Source of the DNA: CAYYYG01 sp964476135 | GTDB lineage: Bacteria; Patescibacteriota; Microgenomatia; UBA1406; GWC2-37-13 | DNA length: 40,521 nucleotides | Direction of reading: 5' to 3' | Assembly (NCBI GenBank): GCA_964476135.1 | Contig: CAYYYG010000006.1 | Span: 1-40,521, forward strand | Shown: positions 39,556 through 40,521 of the stretch, piece after piece | How positions within the stretch are numbered: position 1 is the stretch's first letter | How the letters are laid out: every line of letters begins with the position of its first letter | Position numbers and translations under genes: made by a program | Notes under the pieces: model-generated | Database searches by the model: none | Told to the model about the DNA's origin: nothing | What the model saw: the letters and a program-made list of their open reading frames with translations, nothing else

Positions 39556-40422
39556 TTATTGATCAAAATGTATGTAATTTGAGTGACTTATTAATTCAAT
39601 ATCTGGAATTGAATCTCCGGTTGTAAATTTATTAAGTATTCTGACTGTAAATAAATATTCCTGAATCTCATTAAATAAAGAAGGATCTTTTACGTATATC
39701 AGTAAGTTTTTTGGATCAGGTTTGTATGTTATGAGAGTTTCCTTGGTGTTCATTATAATTATATGAGGCTCCATACATGCTTTACACTGAGCGTCTGGTG
39801 GGCAGGGAGGGCAGGTATATTTTTTCACGACATATCCCCTAACCTGAAATAGTTGACCGATCGAGACGCTTTTTTTAAGCTCTCCAATACTATATATTTT
39901 TTCGGGATTTTTGACACAGTCCGCAGGACAGCTTTCTATGGTTTCCGGATTTGGACAACCTATGGTAGTACATGCAATCTCTTGGCAAATAGAATCACCG
40001 CAGAATTCCTTTGAAATGTAGTATCGGTTGTCGAGACAAGTATTTATTGTGCTACCATCGAAACTTCCGTACACTTCAATCGACTCATTTTTATTAATGG
40101 ATTTGCCATTGCTGCTGATTTTATTATTTTTACAGATGTCAGAAAAATTCCCGTAATTAATAATAAAGTCTCCATTTTTAGTCGCTAGATTCAACTCCAG
40201 GTTGCTGACATTATTTTTAGTCACTTTGCCGATAACAACTATATCTCTTGGATATTCTTCGGTGAGTGACTTGGTAGGTGTTGCCGCTGGTGCATTTTTT
40301 GGGTCATCTTGTAATAGTTTGTCGATGGGAAGTAGATATATAAAACCTACTATCATAAGAATAATAAGCGCTGTCGGCATCAAGGTAGATTTCGGTGATT
40401 GTTGAGAATTAGATGGGTTCAC
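39556..40422 (-). CDS. Secreted Cys-rich protein with GTG start
   Basis: 288 residues, starting at a GTG (40422) that follows TAAAAT (40429-40434) by 6 bases. An N-terminal helix (about 15-33) anchors or exports the protein, followed by a Pro/Thr spacer. An OB-like beta domain (about 58-135: RDIVVIGKVTKNNVSNLEL) comes next. A Cys-rich loop CGDSICQEIACTTIGC ending ESCPADC recalls the calcium-binding or dockerin-like CGDGxC-CPxDC motif of secreted CPR proteins. A second OB-like domain (about 188-270: FQVRGYVVKKYTCPPCPPD, then LLIYVKDPSLFNEI) follows. No enzyme motif. It lies between the tRNA and the 1070-residue gene, 54 bases upstream of the latter, and may share its function. Confidence 0.65.
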   Translation of the reverse strand: MNPSNSQQSPKSTLMPTALIILMIVGFIYLLPIDKLLQDDPKNAPAATPTKSLTEEYPRDIVVIGKVTKNNVSNLELNLATKNGDFIINYGNFSDICKNNKISSNGKSINKNESIEVYGSFDGSTINTCLDNRYYISKEFCGDSICQEIACTTIGCPNPETIESCPADCVKNPEKIYSIGELKKSVSIGQLFQVRGYVVKKYTCPPCPPDAQCKACMEPHIIIMNTKETLITYKPDPKNLLIYVKDPSLFNEIQEYLFTVRILNKFTTGDSIPDIELISHSNYIHFDQ

Positions 40423-40428
40423 AAAAAA

Positions 40429-40434
40429 ATTTTA
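40429..40434 (-). promoter_or_regulatory. -10 supporting the GTG start at 40422
   Basis: Minus-strand TAAAAT with 6 bases to the GTG, matching the leaderless spacing at 28792 and 34222. It is the main argument for this start codon. Confidence 0.35.
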
Positions 40435-40464
40435 ACATGGCGCGCGCGGCTGAGGAAGCGAAGA

Positions 40465-40521
40465 TGGTCGGGATGGAGGGAATTGAACCCTCTACCTCTC
40501 GGTCCCGAACCGAGCGGTCTA
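40465..40521 (-). tRNA. tRNA-Pro (anticodon CGG), 3' part, cut by the window edge
   Basis: On the minus strand the anticodon stem-loop CTCGG-TTCGGGA-CCGAG (40498-40514) puts CGG at positions 34-36 (40505-40507), reading CCG. A 5-base variable loop AGGTA, T arm GAGGG-TTCAATT-CCCTC, the acceptor 3' strand CATCCCG, discriminator A and a genome-encoded CCA (40465-40467) follow. The 5' acceptor strand and D arm lie outside the window. Confidence 0.93.

Noticed and set aside
1..40521. TGA as a sense codon (as in Gracilibacteria)
   Set aside because: TGA ends ahcY, miaA, the 1556 gene and others exactly where family alignments end, so it is a stop.

Overview
The window looks like a chromosomal piece of a Candidate Phyla Radiation (Patescibacteria) bacterium, most likely of the Microgenomates group. 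This is inferred from gene style and not from a database match. Supporting signs are compact, nearly abutting genes; many small secreted or membrane-anchored proteins with Thr/Pro 'TPTPT' stalks; rpsF-ssb-rpsR without an adjacent rplI; DUF2335 and DUF4342 proteins among housekeeping genes; and few Shine-Dalgarno sequences. TAA, TAG and TGA all serve as stops, so TGA is not reassigned here as it is in Absconditabacteria and Gracilibacteria. There is no sign of phage, IS element or CRISPR; the window is mostly housekeeping genes plus an envelope and secretion repertoire.

Layout. 1-2.0 kb: a family 2 glycosyltransferase and two small exported proteins read from back-to-back promoters. 2.0-6.25 kb (+): a methyl-cycle operon of homocysteine S-methyltransferase, a SAM-dependent methyltransferase, a PfkB kinase (probably adenosine kinase) and S-adenosylhomocysteine hydrolase. 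Its leader has the full layout of a ribosome-mediated attenuator, with a Met-Cys-Met leader peptide. 6.25-7.8 kb: DUF4342 and DUF4258-like proteins, an L,D-transpeptidase and an unusual 45-residue charged protein. 7.9-11.1 kb (+): pyruvate kinase and LepA. 11.1-12.9 kb (-): two membrane-anchored surface proteins. 12.9-19.8 kb (-): gyrB-ppa-gyrA-folD-miaA. 19.9-21.6 kb (-): a secreted glycosidase-like protein. 21.7-28.8 kb (-): an unknown barrel-type protein, ctpA, an HtrA protease, hisS, two small proteins, a shortened release factor 1, rpmE, then rplJ-rplL behind their own promoter and an L10-type leader. 28.9-30.1 kb: a zinc-ribbon mini-protein (+) converging on rpsF-ssb-rpsR (-). 30.2-36.2 kb: a GT39-like membrane glycosyltransferase, an unrecognised 448-residue protein, a SIMPL protein, a sortase-fold protein lacking its catalytic residues, and cysS. 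36.3-40.4 kb (-): a 1070-residue Cys-rich secreted protein and a smaller Cys-rich secreted protein. The right edge cuts through a tRNA-Pro(CGG).

How it fits together. The 2-6 kb operon could regenerate methionine and remove the SAH left by methylation: Hcy to Met, SAM to SAH, SAH to Hcy plus adenosine, adenosine to AMP. folD supplies one-carbon units in another transcript. The envelope genes (sortase-like, L,D-transpeptidase, CtpA, HtrA, GT2, GT39, stalked proteins) fit a small surface-attached or host-associated cell.

The most general sequence signal is promoter placement. At many genes a TATAAT-like hexamer lies 6-9 bases (sometimes 11) before the start codon, which predicts leaderless or almost leaderless mRNAs. 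A few genes (rplL, the 45-residue protein, the zinc-ribbon protein) instead have strong Shine-Dalgarno sequences. The best candidates for new biology are the methyl-cycle attenuator and operon, the catalytically dead sortase, the domain-1-less RF1 and the 448-residue orphan.
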